DNA of 64,000 bases, from NCBI RefSeq assembly GCF_900114605.1, contig NZ_FOTP01000001.1, positions 1,426,001-1,490,000 of the forward strand, in the 5' to 3' direction. Shown piece by piece: positions 29,449 through 38,439 of the stretch. How positions within the stretch are numbered: position 1 is the first letter of the stretch; every line of letters starts with the position of its first letter. The notes below the pieces were generated by a model. It had not been told where the DNA came from. It saw only the letters and a program-made list of their open reading frames with translations, and did no database searches. The translations under genes and the position numbers were made by a program. Origin of the DNA: Bradyrhizobium sp. NFR13. Lineage in GTDB: Bacteria; Pseudomonadota; Alphaproteobacteria; Rhizobiales; Xanthobacteraceae.

Positions 29449-30369
29449 ATGCTAATGAATATCGACCTCCGGCAACTTCGTGCCTTCGTCGAGGTGGTCC
29501 AGGCTGGCAGCTTCAGCCGGGCCGCGCGGAAACTTGGCGTTTCCCAGTCCGCTCTCAGTCAGGCCGTTCGCCAGCTCGAGGATGCGTTGCAAGTCCGGCT
29601 ACTGGACCGGACGACGCGCAGCGTTCAGCTCAGCAAAGTGGGTGTCGAATTCCTCCCGGGGATTCAGCGTCTGCTGGCGGATCTCGATCACCAAATCCAG
29701 GATTTATGCGATCTGCGCGAGCATCGCCGCGGCCATGTTACGGTGGCTTGTGTGCCGTCGGTGGCGTTGCGCCTGATGCCGGTGGTGCTGGCGAACTTTC
29801 AACGCGAATATCCAATGGTGAGCGTGACACTCAAGGAAGTGTCACGGCATCAGATCATTGCCGGACTGCGCAGCGGCGACGCCGAGCTCGGCATTGCCAA
29901 TGTGCCCGGTGAAGATGTCGATCTCGATGCTACGAAACTGCTGAGCGACCGTTTTGCGCTGGTGATGCGGCGGGATCATCAATTGGCGTCGCAAAGCGCC
30001 GTGAACTGGATGGACGGCGTCGCTGCAGGCATGATCGCGATGGCCACCGGCACCGGCATCCGGCTGGAAATGGAACGCGGCCTGCAAGAACTCGGCCGCA
30101 GCAGCCCACTGCATGAGGCCGAACACCCGGCGACCCTGCTGGCTATGGTCGAGGCCGGCGTCGGCGTGGCGCCATTGCCGGGTCTGGCGTTGCCCGCGAC
30201 GGACCACCCCGTGCTGACCTACCGCAGGCTGCTCGATCCGATCATCGAGCGCGATCTCTATCTGATCAGGCGCGTCGGGCGTGACCTATCGCCGGCCGGT
30301 CGTGCACTTTACCGCGGCATCCAGCTCGTGGCGCAATCGATCCGTGAGCGCACCGCCGCTGGGTGGTAG
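29449..30369 (+). CDS. LysR-family transcriptional regulator
   Basis: A 306-residue protein with the typical N-terminal winged helix (LRQLRAFVEVVQAGSFSRAA and SQSALSQAVRQLEDALQVRL) and a C-terminal periplasmic-binding-like effector domain. It is divergent from the SBP-rutB-rutC-permease-rutD-ATPase operon and is the probable regulator of that operon and of itself; the inducer is unknown. Two in-frame ATGs lie at 29449 and 29455, and the second (MNIDLRQL) is also possible. Confidence 0.92.
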   Translation: MLMNIDLRQLRAFVEVVQAGSFSRAARKLGVSQSALSQAVRQLEDALQVRLLDRTTRSVQLSKVGVEFLPGIQRLLADLDHQIQDLCDLREHRRGHVTVACVPSVALRLMPVVLANFQREYPMVSVTLKEVSRHQIIAGLRSGDAELGIANVPGEDVDLDATKLLSDRFALVMRRDHQLASQSAVNWMDGVAAGMIAMATGTGIRLEMERGLQELGRSSPLHEAEHPATLLAMVEAGVGVAPLPGLALPATDHPVLTYRRLLDPIIERDLYLIRRVGRDLSPAGRALYRGIQLVAQSIRERTAAGW

Positions 30370-30445
30370 CGAACACGCTTTGACCTTGCCCCCATGAGTC
30401 CCTATTTTGGGATGAACAGTCCTATTTCGCTAATTTGAGCCCCTT

Positions 30446-31738
30446 ATGACCGCCTCGCTGAAAGCCATCGACGGATCGGCCGATTTGCCTGTCCTGATGA
30501 ACGCCCTCGCCCGGAGCGCCCGTGCGGCGGCGCGTGCGTTGGCGGTGGCCCCAACGGAACAGAAGAATCGGGCGCTTGCGGCCATGGAGAGCGCGATTCG
30601 CGTCGGTGTGCCGGCGATCCTAGCGGCTAATGCCGAGGATGTCGCCGAGGTGCGCGCCAATGGTGCGACGTCGGCCTTTATCGACCGACTGACGCTGACC
30701 GTGGCGCGCGTGCATGCGATGGCCGACGGCATTCGTGTGATTCATGACATCGCCGATCCCGTCGGCGCCGTTACCGAGAGCTGGCAGCGGCCGAATGGCA
30801 TGACCATCGAGCGTGTGCGTGTACCGCTAGGCGTCGTTGCGGTGATCTTCGAGAGTCGCCCGAATGTCGCGGCGGATGCCGGCGTGTTGTGCCTGAAGTC
30901 GGGCAATGCGGTGATTCTGCGCGGCGGTTCGGACAGTTTCCGGTCCTGCCGCGCGATTCACGAATGTTTGGTGCAGGGCCTGCGCGAAGCCGGTCTGCCG
31001 GAAGCCGCGATCACGCTGGTGCCGACGCGCGATCGTGCGGCGGTGGGCTTGCTGTTGACTGGCCTGAACGGCGGTGTCGATGTGGTCGTCCCACGCGGCG
31101 GCAAGAGCCTGGTTGCGCGCGTCGAGGCCGAAGCGCGCGTGCCGGTATTCGCACATCTCGAAGGCGTTAATCACACTTATATCGATCGTGCTGCAAAGCT
31201 CGATATGGCGAAGTCGATCGTGCTGAATGCGAAGATGCGCCGTCCCGGTGTCTGTGGCGCGACGGAAACGTTGCTGATTGACCACGCAGTCGCGGGCACG
31301 CACCTGAAGCCGCTCGTGGAGATGCTGATCGATGCCGGCTGCGAGGTGCGCGGCGACGCCGCCGTGCAGCAGGCCGATGCACGCGTAAAGCCTGCAACGG
31401 CCGAGGATTGGGACACCGAATACGAAGACGCAATCATCTCGGCCAGGATCGTTGATGGTGTGGACGACGCGCTCGCGCATATCCGCGATCACGGATCGCA
31501 TCACACCGATGCGATCGTGACCGAGGACGCTGCGGTGGCCACGAAGTTTCTCAACGAAGTGGATTCGGCGATCGTGCTGCATAATGCATCGACGCAGTTC
31601 GCCGACGGCGGCGAGTTCGGCTTCGGCGCGGAAATCGGAATTGCGACCGGCAAATTTCATGCACGAGGTCCGGTTGGCGCCGAGCAGCTCACCAGTTTCA
31701 AATATCGCATTCACGGCACCGGACAGACCCGGCCGTGA
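30446..31738 (+). CDS. proA: Gamma-glutamyl phosphate reductase
   Basis: A 430-residue enzyme of the aldehyde dehydrogenase superfamily that reduces gamma-glutamyl phosphate to glutamate semialdehyde in proline synthesis. The catalytic cysteine sits in [17 protein letters not shown]. The NADPH-domain segments [15 protein letters not shown] and [14 protein letters not shown] are clear, as is the end [15 protein letters not shown]. proA-nadD-rsfS-rlmH is a common alphaproteobacterial gene order. The other proline gene, proB, is not in this window. Confidence 0.96.
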   Translation: MTASLKAIDGSADLPVLMNALARSARAAARALAVAPTEQKNRALAAMESAIRVGVPAILAANAEDVAEVRANGATSAFIDRLTLTVARVHAMADGIRVIHDIADPVGAVTESWQRPNGMTIERVRVPLGVVAVIFESRPNVAADAGVLCLKSGNAVILRGGSDSFRSCRAIHECLVQGLREAGLPEAAITLVPTRDRAAVGLLLTGLNGGVDVVVPRGGKSLVARVEAEARVPVFAHLEGVNHTYIDRAAKLDMAKSIVLNAKMRRPGVCGATETLLIDHAVAGTHLKPLVEMLIDAGCEVRGDAAVQQADARVKPATAEDWDTEYEDAIISARIVDGVDDALAHIRDHGSHHTDAIVTEDAAVATKFLNEVDSAIVLHNASTQFADGGEFGFGAEIGIATGKFHARGPVGAEQLTSFKYRIHGTGQTRP

Positions 31739-31744
31739 TGATGT

Positions 31745-32398
31745 GTGCGTGGGCGCGTGGAGACTGAATTGGAGTCGCATTCAGTCCCGCCGGCGCAGGG
31801 CATACCGCCACATAGTCCCGGCATGCGGATCGGCTTGCTCGGCGGATCGTTCAATCCGCCGCATGCCGCGCATCGGGCCATCAGCCTGTTCGCGATGAAG
31901 CGGCTGCAGCTTGATCGCATCTGGTGGCTGGTGTCGCCGGGCAATCCGCTCAAGGATCAACGCAATCTGCACGATCTCGCCGGGCGGGCGGCTGCTGCGG
32001 AAGCGATAGCCGATCACCCGCGCATCGATATTACCTGTCTCGAGAGTGTCATCGGCACGCGCTATACTGTCGACACCATCAGCTACCTCCGACGTCGATG
32101 TTCGCAAGCACGATTTGTCTGGATCATGGGTGCCGACAATCTCGCCCAGTTTCACCGCTGGGAGAGCTGGCAGGTCATTGCCGGGGAAGTGCCCTTTGCG
32201 GTCATCGACCGGCCGCCGCAGAGCTTTCGGGGATTGGCGTCGACCGCCGCCCAGGCCCTCGGCCGTTATCGGATACCGGAGCAGGACGCTGGGTCATTGG
32301 CCGACCTGAAGCCTCCGGCATGGGTATTTCTCACTGGTTTGAAGCTGAATCTGTCCTCCACCCGGTTGCGGAACCCGGATGGCAGCTGGAAGACGTAA
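31745..32398 (+). CDS. nadD: Nicotinate-nucleotide adenylyltransferase
   Basis: About 217 residues from a GTG start at 31745, or 191 from the ATG at 31823. The conserved core begins [17 protein letters not shown] (the nucleotidyltransferase HxxH region) and ends with [10 protein letters not shown], the STxxR motif of the family. The enzyme makes nicotinic acid adenine dinucleotide from NaMN and ATP in NAD synthesis. The exact start is unresolved; no good ribosome site precedes either candidate. It begins only 6 bp after proA. Confidence 0.92.
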   Translation: MRGRVETELESHSVPPAQGIPPHSPGMRIGLLGGSFNPPHAAHRAISLFAMKRLQLDRIWWLVSPGNPLKDQRNLHDLAGRAAAAEAIADHPRIDITCLESVIGTRYTVDTISYLRRRCSQARFVWIMGADNLAQFHRWESWQVIAGEVPFAVIDRPPQSFRGLASTAAQALGRYRIPEQDAGSLADLKPPAWVFLTGLKLNLSSTRLRNPDGSWKT

Positions 32399-32527
32399 TT
32401 CCACAACACTCGCCCGATAAGTGCTATAGGGCGGGCGCTGGAATATTGAATCCGGCATTCCCACATGCATACTTAATCTCACCGGGCGTCGGATTCGGCG
32501 TCCCAATACAGTGAAAGGAATGGTCCT

Positions 32528-33145
32528 CTGGCCACTTCTGTATTGTCCAAGACGGGCGCCAAGAAAGCCCCGTCCAAGGTTGCCCCACCCAAGAAGCCCG
32601 CTTCGGCAAAGAAGGCTGCCGCGCCCAAAAAGGCGATCGCAACCAAAACCGCAAAGCCGAAGGCACCAGCCAAGACATCCGCTGCTGCAAAAGCCGCGCC
32701 GAAGGCTGTCATTCCGAAGAAGGTTGCTTCGCCCAATACCTTGTCCAAGGTGGCGAAGAAATCAGCTGCGGTGGCAGTGGTGCGCGACAGCGCGACCGAA
32801 ACGCTCAGTCTCGTTCTCGCCCGTCTCGAAGACATGAAGGCCGAGGAAACGGTGACCATCGATCTGCGCGGCAAGTCGGCCTTCTCCGACTACATGGTCG
32901 TGACCACCGGTCGGTCGAATCGCCATGTTGGTGCGGTGGCCGAAAATGTCGCCAAAGGTCTCAAGGAAGCTGGCCAGAAGAAGCTGCATGTCGAAGGCCT
33001 GACCAATTGCGATTGGGTGCTGATCGATACAGGTGAAGTCATCCTGCATGTCTTCCGGCCTGAAGTTCGCGAATTCTACAATCTGGAACGTCTATGGACG
33101 CAGAGTCCGTCAGATGAACCGCGGATCGATCTGAAGGCTGTTTAA
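32528..33145 (+). CDS. rsfS: Ribosome silencing factor RsfS with a long Lys/Ala-rich N-terminal extension
   Basis: The C-terminal ~115 residues are RsfS (DUF143): VTIDLRGKSAFSDYMVVTTG, EGLTNCDWVLIDTG and REFYNLERLW. RsfS binds ribosomal protein L14 and blocks subunit joining in starved cells. The first ~80 residues are a Lys/Pro/Ala-rich, histone-H1-like tail. No ATG or GTG fits the start: AAAGGAA (32514-32520) lies 7 bases before a CTG at 32528, which would give the opening MATSVLSKTG. The next possible start is TTG at 32543, 22 bases from that ribosome site. CTG initiation is inferred. Gene order nadD-rsfS-rlmH is typical. Confidence 0.85.
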   Translation: MATSVLSKTGAKKAPSKVAPPKKPASAKKAAAPKKAIATKTAKPKAPAKTSAAAKAAPKAVIPKKVASPNTLSKVAKKSAAVAVVRDSATETLSLVLARLEDMKAEETVTIDLRGKSAFSDYMVVTTGRSNRHVGAVAENVAKGLKEAGQKKLHVEGLTNCDWVLIDTGEVILHVFRPEVREFYNLERLWTQSPSDEPRIDLKAV

Positions 33146-33190
33146 GCCAAGAGCATGCAGCAACGGCGAGACACGTGCTAGTCTGCGCCG

Positions 33191-33673
33191 ATGCATCTTC
33201 TTGTGATTTCCATCGGCAAGCTCAAGCAGGGTCCGGAGCGCGAACTCGCCGAACGCTATCGCGAGCGGTTCGACGATATCGGCCGCAAGCTCGGTTTCCG
33301 CAGCCTGACGGTTCATGAAATTCCGGAAAGCCGGGCGCGTGATACAGCCACCCGGATGGCCGAGGAGGGCACGGCGATTGCCGCTCTGATTCCCGACAAG
33401 GCCATCCTCGTCACCATGGACGAGCGCGGCAGCAGCATTGATAGCGCGAGCTTTGCTCGCCATCTTGGCAAGGCACGGGACGAATCGGTGTCACATTATG
33501 TTTTTGTCATCGGCGGGGCGGACGGACTTTCGCCCGAATTGCGGCGCAAAGCCAAACTGAGCATTGCATTCGGCTCGGCGACCTGGCCGCATCAAATGGT
33601 TCGCGTCATGCTTCTGGAGCAGATTTACCGGGCCGCTACAATTCTGGCTGGCCACCCATATCACCGCGTTTAG
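33191..33673 (+). CDS. rlmH: 23S rRNA (pseudouridine1915-N3)-methyltransferase
   Basis: A 160-residue SPOUT-class methyltransferase that modifies pseudouridine 1915 in helix 69 of 23S rRNA, acting as a dimer. The C-terminal knot is clear: FVIGGADGLSPELRRKAKL, FGSATWPHQMVRVMLLEQIY and GHPYHRV. The usual MT before PHQ reads AT here, a mild change. It follows rsfS by 45 bp. Confidence 0.95.
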   Translation: MHLLVISIGKLKQGPERELAERYRERFDDIGRKLGFRSLTVHEIPESRARDTATRMAEEGTAIAALIPDKAILVTMDERGSSIDSASFARHLGKARDESVSHYVFVIGGADGLSPELRRKAKLSIAFGSATWPHQMVRVMLLEQIYRAATILAGHPYHRV

Positions 33674-33724
33674 CTCACGGTGTTTAGCTTAACGCGTTTG
33701 GAAAAAGGCGCTGTCGAAACCACG

Positions 33725-35119
33725 ATGCTGTCACCGCCGTCCATTCCATTTGAACACGACGCCGTTCGCCGCGGGATGTCGAGTGCATCGTCGTTGTCGA
33801 TGATGGTACTATCAGCAACTCTTATACCTGCGACTGTTGCAGGTTTGATGACGACCTCGGTCCGGGCGCAAACCGCTGCGCCAGTTCAGCAAGCAAATGC
33901 GCCGTCGCCTGATATCATTCGCCAGCGCGAGCAGGAGCTCGAAGCGATCCGCGCGCAGCAGAAGAGCGCCGCAGAACTGCAGACAAAACTGAAAGCCGAT
34001 ATCGCGGCGATCGGGCAGGATCGCGGCAAGCTCAATCAGCAGCTCATCGATATAGCTGCCCGCGTGCGCGGCGTCGAAGCCCGCATCGACGACGCCGAAG
34101 CACGTCTGCGTCCGCTGGATGCGCGGGAGCAACAGATTCGCGGGACGCTGGAAGCGCGCCGTGGCGAGATCGTCGAGGTGTTGTCGGCCTTGCAGCGCGC
34201 AGGCCGCCGCGCGCCGCCTGCCTTGCTCGTGCGCCCCGAGGATGCTTTGAAGTCGCTGCGCACTGCGATGCTGCTTGGCTCCGTCGTGCCCGACATGCGC
34301 GAGCGCGCCGAGAAGCTGGTGGCTGATCTCAGCGAACTCGTGAATCTACGCAAGGCGATCTCGACGGAGCGCGATCAGCTTGCAAGCGATCGCGACAAGC
34401 TCAAGGAAGAACAGACACGCCTCGCGTCCTTTACCGAGGAGCGCCAGAAGCAGCAGTCGGCTGCGGAAAAGGACATGGAAGCGGAAGCCGCGCGTGCGCT
34501 GACGTTGTCCCGTCAGGTCGACAGTCTGCAGGGCCTGATCGCGAAGATGGAGCAGGATTCCAAGGCGGCAGCGAAGGCAGCAGCCACAGCCAGTCTGCAG
34601 GGCACGCCGGCGGCGCTCAGCAACGGCAAGCCGAATATCGGCGCCTCCAAGGACCCCGGCAGGCTCAGTCCGGCGATCGCCTTTGCGTCGGCAAAGGGCA
34701 TGCTCGCACTTCCGGTCAACGGGGTTAAAATTCGCAATTTCGGCGGTTCCGACGGTGTCGGTGGCGTCGAAAAGGGCATGTCACTGGCCGCACGGTCGGG
34801 TGCGCAGGTCACAACACCGTGTGACGGCTGGGTTGTTTATTCCGGTCCGTTCCGTAGCTATGGACAACTCTTGATCCTCAATGCCGGGGGCGGGTATCAT
34901 GTCTTGATCGCCGGGATGGAGCGTATTTCGGTGAACATTGGTCAGTTCGTCCTTACCGGGGAACCGATCGCTGTCATGGGATCAACATCCCGGGTAGCAT
35001 CCGTCCTTGCGGCCAATGCCAGCCAGCCTGTGCTTTATATCGAGTTCCGGAAAGACGGGACTCCCATTGATCCAGGCCCATGGTGGGCCGCTAACGAAGG
35101 CGAAAAGGTTCGCGGATGA
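33725..35119 (+). CDS. EnvC-like murein hydrolase activator (degenerate LytM domain)
   Basis: About 464 residues. A hydrophobic signal segment (LSMMVLSATLIPATVAGLMT, with possible cleavage after VRAQ) is followed by a long coiled coil (about residues 60-290) and a C-terminal LytM/M23 domain (KGMSLAARSGAQVTTPCDGW, GGYHVLIAG, YIEFRKDGTPIDPGPW). The last zinc-ligand position reads EFR, not HxH, as in EnvC, which activates amidases without cutting peptidoglycan itself. The start is unclear (ATG 33725, ATG 33776 or GTG 33680). Its stop overlaps the start of ctpA (ATGA), so the two are coupled, a pairing common in proteobacteria. Confidence 0.87.
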   Translation: MLSPPSIPFEHDAVRRGMSSASSLSMMVLSATLIPATVAGLMTTSVRAQTAAPVQQANAPSPDIIRQREQELEAIRAQQKSAAELQTKLKADIAAIGQDRGKLNQQLIDIAARVRGVEARIDDAEARLRPLDAREQQIRGTLEARRGEIVEVLSALQRAGRRAPPALLVRPEDALKSLRTAMLLGSVVPDMRERAEKLVADLSELVNLRKAISTERDQLASDRDKLKEEQTRLASFTEERQKQQSAAEKDMEAEAARALTLSRQVDSLQGLIAKMEQDSKAAAKAAATASLQGTPAALSNGKPNIGASKDPGRLSPAIAFASAKGMLALPVNGVKIRNFGGSDGVGGVEKGMSLAARSGAQVTTPCDGWVVYSGPFRSYGQLLILNAGGGYHVLIAGMERISVNIGQFVLTGEPIAVMGSTSRVASVLAANASQPVLYIEFRKDGTPIDPGPWWAANEGEKVRG

Positions 35120-36492
35120 TGCGCAAGACTTCCATAATTCTGCTGAGTGCTGCCACTGGCGCCGCCTTGACGCTCTTCGTGACTCAGCCACGCGCCGTGT
35201 TCATGGGCACCAGTGCCCGCGCAGCGACCTCGGATACCTACCGCCAGCTCAACCTGTTCGGCGACGTGTTTGAGCGCGTCCGCAGCGACTATGTCGAGAA
35301 GCCCGACGACAGCAAGCTGGTCGAGTCGGCGATCTCCGGCATGCTCACCGGTCTCGATCCGCATTCCAGCTACATGGACGCCAAGAGCTTCCGCGACATG
35401 CAGGTGCAGACCCGCGGTGAGTTCGGCGGTCTCGGCATCGAAGTCACCATGGAAGACGGCCTGATCAAGGTGGTGTCGCCGATCGACGATACCCCGGCAT
35501 CGAAAGCCGGTATCATGGCCAACGACATCATCACCAGCCTCGATGAAGAAGCCGTGCAGGGCCTCACCCTGAACCAGGCCGTCGAAAAGATGCGCGGTCC
35601 GGTCAATACCAAGATCAAGCTGAAGATCATCCGCAAGGGTCAGGATAATCCGCTCGATGTCACCCTCGTGCGCGACAACATCCGCGTTCGCTCGGTGCGT
35701 GCTCGCGTTGAAAGCGACGATATCGCTTACATCCGCATTACGACCTTCAACGAGCAGACCACCGAAGGCCTGAAGCGCGAGATCGCGGCACAGACCGCGG
35801 CAATCGGCGCGGACAAGGTCAAGGGCTACATCATTGACCTCCGCAACAATCCGGGCGGTCTGCTTGAAGAAGCCGTCACCGTTTCCGACGCGTTCCTCGA
35901 GCGTGGCGAGATCGTCTCGACCCGCGGTCGTAACGCTGAAGAAACCCAGCGCCGCACGGCGCATGCTGGCGATCTGACCAAGGGCAAGCCGGTGGTCGTG
36001 CTGATCAATGGCGGTTCGGCCTCGGCGTCGGAAATCGTCGCCGGCGCGCTGCAGGATCACAAGCGTGCGACCACCATCGGTACGCGCTCGTTCGGCAAGG
36101 GCTCGGTGCAGACCATCATCCCGCTGGGTTCCGGCAACGGTGCGCTGCGTCTGACCACGGCGCGCTACTTCACGCCGTCGGGCAAGTCGATCCAGGCCAA
36201 GGGCATCGTCCCGGACATCGAGATCGTGCAGGACGTGCCGGACGAGTTGAAGTCCCGCGACATCAAGGGCGAGGCTTCGCTCCGTGGCCATCTGAAGAAC
36301 GATGGCGACGAGAAGACCGGTTCGCAGTCCTACGTGCCGCCGGATGCGAAGAATGACAAGGCGCTGAAGGCCGCTGCCGATTTGCTCCATGGCATCAAGG
36401 TGACGTCGAACGCAATCATCACGCCGCCGCCGGGAGCCGCTGCTGCTGCGGACAAGCCAGCAGACGATAAGCCGGCTGCCAAGCCGAACTGA
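35116..36492 (+). CDS. ctpA: C-terminal processing peptidase (S41, CtpA)
   Basis: A 458-residue periplasmic serine protease. It has an N-terminal signal or anchor (ILLSAATGAALTLFV), a short helical domain, a PDZ domain (about 95-180, FGGLGIEV to GPVNTKIKLKIIR) and the S41 catalytic domain. Catalytic residues are the serine in NGGSASASEIVAG (about Ser303) and Lys328 in SFGKGSVQT, 25 residues apart as in E. coli Prc. A low-complexity Ala/Pro/Lys tail ends the protein. It is translationally coupled to the EnvC-like gene and followed by an intrinsic terminator. Likely substrates are cell-wall enzymes. Confidence 0.95.
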   Translation: MMRKTSIILLSAATGAALTLFVTQPRAVFMGTSARAATSDTYRQLNLFGDVFERVRSDYVEKPDDSKLVESAISGMLTGLDPHSSYMDAKSFRDMQVQTRGEFGGLGIEVTMEDGLIKVVSPIDDTPASKAGIMANDIITSLDEEAVQGLTLNQAVEKMRGPVNTKIKLKIIRKGQDNPLDVTLVRDNIRVRSVRARVESDDIAYIRITTFNEQTTEGLKREIAAQTAAIGADKVKGYIIDLRNNPGGLLEEAVTVSDAFLERGEIVSTRGRNAEETQRRTAHAGDLTKGKPVVVLINGGSASASEIVAGALQDHKRATTIGTRSFGKGSVQTIIPLGSGNGALRLTTARYFTPSGKSIQAKGIVPDIEIVQDVPDELKSRDIKGEASLRGHLKNDGDEKTGSQSYVPPDAKNDKALKAAADLLHGIKVTSNAIITPPPGAAAAADKPADDKPAAKPN

Positions 36493-36522
36493 TCGGCGAG
36501 TGCGCATCAATTCTGCGGAAAT

Positions 36523-36546
36523 GGCGGCCGTCGGGTCGCCCTTTTT
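36523..36546 (+). terminator. Intrinsic terminator after ctpA
   Basis: GGCGGCC and GGTCGCC (one G-T pair) form a 7-bp stem with a GTCG loop, followed by C and T5. It lies 30 bp downstream of the ctpA stop. Confidence 0.75.
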
Positions 36547-36638
36547 GTTGGAATCCTCCCAAAGGGATCCGATGTCCTTCCGGCTGCCGTGGCCACGACC
36601 GGGCGTGTTATTGTCCGGTCGGCTGATTCGGGAGATTC

Positions 36639-37847
36639 ATGGCAGTGTCGGCGGACGATCTAAGCGCCCCGCTTGGACAGAAATCGAAACGTAATCGTCA
36701 GTTCCGGCTGCCTTTTTCCGGAACGCAGGCGCTTGCCACGATTCTCGCCCTGCTGCTGCTCGGCTTTCTCGGTGTCGCCATCTTCAATAACAACCCGATG
36801 GGTGGCGAGCCGGTAGCGCGCGTAGCGATCAAGGGACCTGCCGCGACGGACGATGAGAAGGCCGCCGTCAAGCCGCCGGTCGAGATCAAGCACGGTACGC
36901 CCGAGACGGCCAAGGCGCCCGAGGCTCCCGGCCAGAAGACCATTACCATCATCGACGGTTCGAGCGGCGCCCGTAAGGACGTCGTGGTGTCCAGCGACGG
37001 GGCGGACAGCGCCGCGGTCGATGCACCACCGCCGGTCATGACGGGTATTGATCAGAAACTGCTGGAGAAATCCCGCCACGGTATGGTGCCGATTGCCGTC
37101 GGCGCGCTGAAGCCCGTGACGGCCTATGCCGCCGGCTCTGAAGCCGAGCGCGCCAGAGCGATGAAGATGCCGAGCATTTCCATCGTCATTGGCGGCCTCG
37201 GCGTTGGTGCAGCCAAGACCACCGATGCCATCATGAAGCTGCCGCCGGCGGTCACGCTGGGCTTCACGCCCTATGGCTCGGATCCCGGCAAACTGGTCGA
37301 ACGCGCCCGTACGCAGCGCCACGAGGTGCTGCTGCAGCTGCCTATGGAACCGTTCGACTATCCCGACAACGATCCCGGCCCGCAGACGCTGTTGTCCTCG
37401 GCTACGGCCGAGCAGAACCTCGATCGCATGATGTGGCATATGAGCCGCTTCCAGGGGTATGTCGGTGTCGCCAACTTCATGGGTGCAAGGTTTATCGCTA
37501 CTGACACGGCGATGCAGCCCATTGCGCGGGAAGCCAGCAAGCGGGGGCTTGCATTGTTTGACGATGGCTCGACGCCGCGCAGCGTTGCCGCCGCAGCGGC
37601 CGAAGGGCAGGGTATGTCCTTCGCACGCTCCGATGTCGCCATCGATGCGGTGCCGACCTCCGCAGACATCGACAAGGCGCTGGCGCGGCTCGAGGGGCTG
37701 GCCAAGGAGCGTGGTGTGGCTGTCGGCGTCGCTTCGGCCCTGCCGATCTCGATCGAACGTATCAGCGCCTGGGCGAAAACCCTAGAAAGCCGTGGGGTCA
37801 TGCTGGTGCCATTGACAACCGCGATGCTGAAATCAAAATCAAGCTAG
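36639..37847 (+). CDS. Divergent polysaccharide deacetylase (YibQ/DUF610) family protein
   Basis: A 402-residue protein with one N-terminal transmembrane helix (ALATILALLLLGFLGVAIF), a disordered Pro/Ala/Lys-rich linker and a C-terminal YibQ domain (about residues 180-400: ISIVIGGLGVGAAKTTDAI, LQLPMEPFDYPDNDPGP, VGVANFMGARFIA). YibQ belongs to the polysaccharide deacetylase fold but lacks a defined substrate; in many genomes it follows EnvC and Ctp, as here. The start has GGGAG six bases upstream. Confidence 0.88.
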   Translation: MAVSADDLSAPLGQKSKRNRQFRLPFSGTQALATILALLLLGFLGVAIFNNNPMGGEPVARVAIKGPAATDDEKAAVKPPVEIKHGTPETAKAPEAPGQKTITIIDGSSGARKDVVVSSDGADSAAVDAPPPVMTGIDQKLLEKSRHGMVPIAVGALKPVTAYAAGSEAERARAMKMPSISIVIGGLGVGAAKTTDAIMKLPPAVTLGFTPYGSDPGKLVERARTQRHEVLLQLPMEPFDYPDNDPGPQTLLSSATAEQNLDRMMWHMSRFQGYVGVANFMGARFIATDTAMQPIAREASKRGLALFDDGSTPRSVAAAAAEGQGMSFARSDVAIDAVPTSADIDKALARLEGLAKERGVAVGVASALPISIERISAWAKTLESRGVMLVPLTTAMLKSKSS

Positions 37848-37928
37848 CGTCTTTGGGCTAGGGTGAATTCGGCACAGTCGAATCGCTGCGTAAAGAGTGC
37901 TCGAACGGACGCAAGAGGCATTGACGGA

Positions 37929-38432
37929 ATGGCGCGCTACGAAGACCTGCCCTATCGAACTTGCGTCGGAATGATGCTGATCAACCCGCAAGGGCTCGTC
38001 TTTATCGGCCGACGTGCCGGCGGTATCGAGCACGTCGATGACATGCATGTCTGGCAGATGCCGCAAGGCGGCGTCGATCCCGGTGAGGACACCTGGGAGG
38101 CCGCCAAGCGCGAGCTCTATGAAGAAACCAGCGTCCAATCGGTCGAGAAGCTTGGTGAAGTGCCGGATTGGTTGATCTACGACATTCCCCGTACGGTGGC
38201 CGGGCGGGCCTGGAAGGGTCGCTATCGCGGCCAGCGCCAGAAGTGGTTTGCGGTGCGTTTCACCGGCGATGACAAGGAAATCAACGTCACGCATCCACCG
38301 GGGGGCCACAAGGCCGAGTTCATCAATTGGCGCTGGGAGCCGATGAAGAACCTTCCGCAGTTGATCGTGCCGTTCAAACGCCCCGTCTATGAGCGGGTGG
38401 TGAAGGAATTCGCCGGCCTGGCGGACGGCTAG
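37929..38432 (+). CDS. rppH: RNA pyrophosphohydrolase-like Nudix hydrolase (copy 1)
   Basis: A 167-residue Nudix protein that would remove pyrophosphate from the 5' end of mRNAs and so trigger decay. The Nudix box reads [20 protein letters not shown] with TSV after it; the last Gly of the consensus is Ser. RppH landmarks [31 protein letters not shown] and [19 protein letters not shown] are all present. It is followed after 7 bp by a second, clearly related copy. The start at 37929 ([10 protein letters not shown]) is set by a GACGGA just upstream. Confidence 0.93.
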   Translation: MARYEDLPYRTCVGMMLINPQGLVFIGRRAGGIEHVDDMHVWQMPQGGVDPGEDTWEAAKRELYEETSVQSVEKLGEVPDWLIYDIPRTVAGRAWKGRYRGQRQKWFAVRFTGDDKEINVTHPPGGHKAEFINWRWEPMKNLPQLIVPFKRPVYERVVKEFAGLADG

Positions 38433-38439
38433 CGTCGGA

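Noticed and set aside
33725-35119. Active zinc metallopeptidase (M23)
   Set aside because: The C-terminal domain keeps the HV(L)I histidine but the last metal site reads EFR, as in the non-catalytic activator EnvC.
35035-36510. 491-codon minus-strand ORF over ctpA
   Set aside because: It is antisense to a full-length S41 protease with its catalytic motifs. Arg/His/Asp-rich composition is typical of shadow frames.
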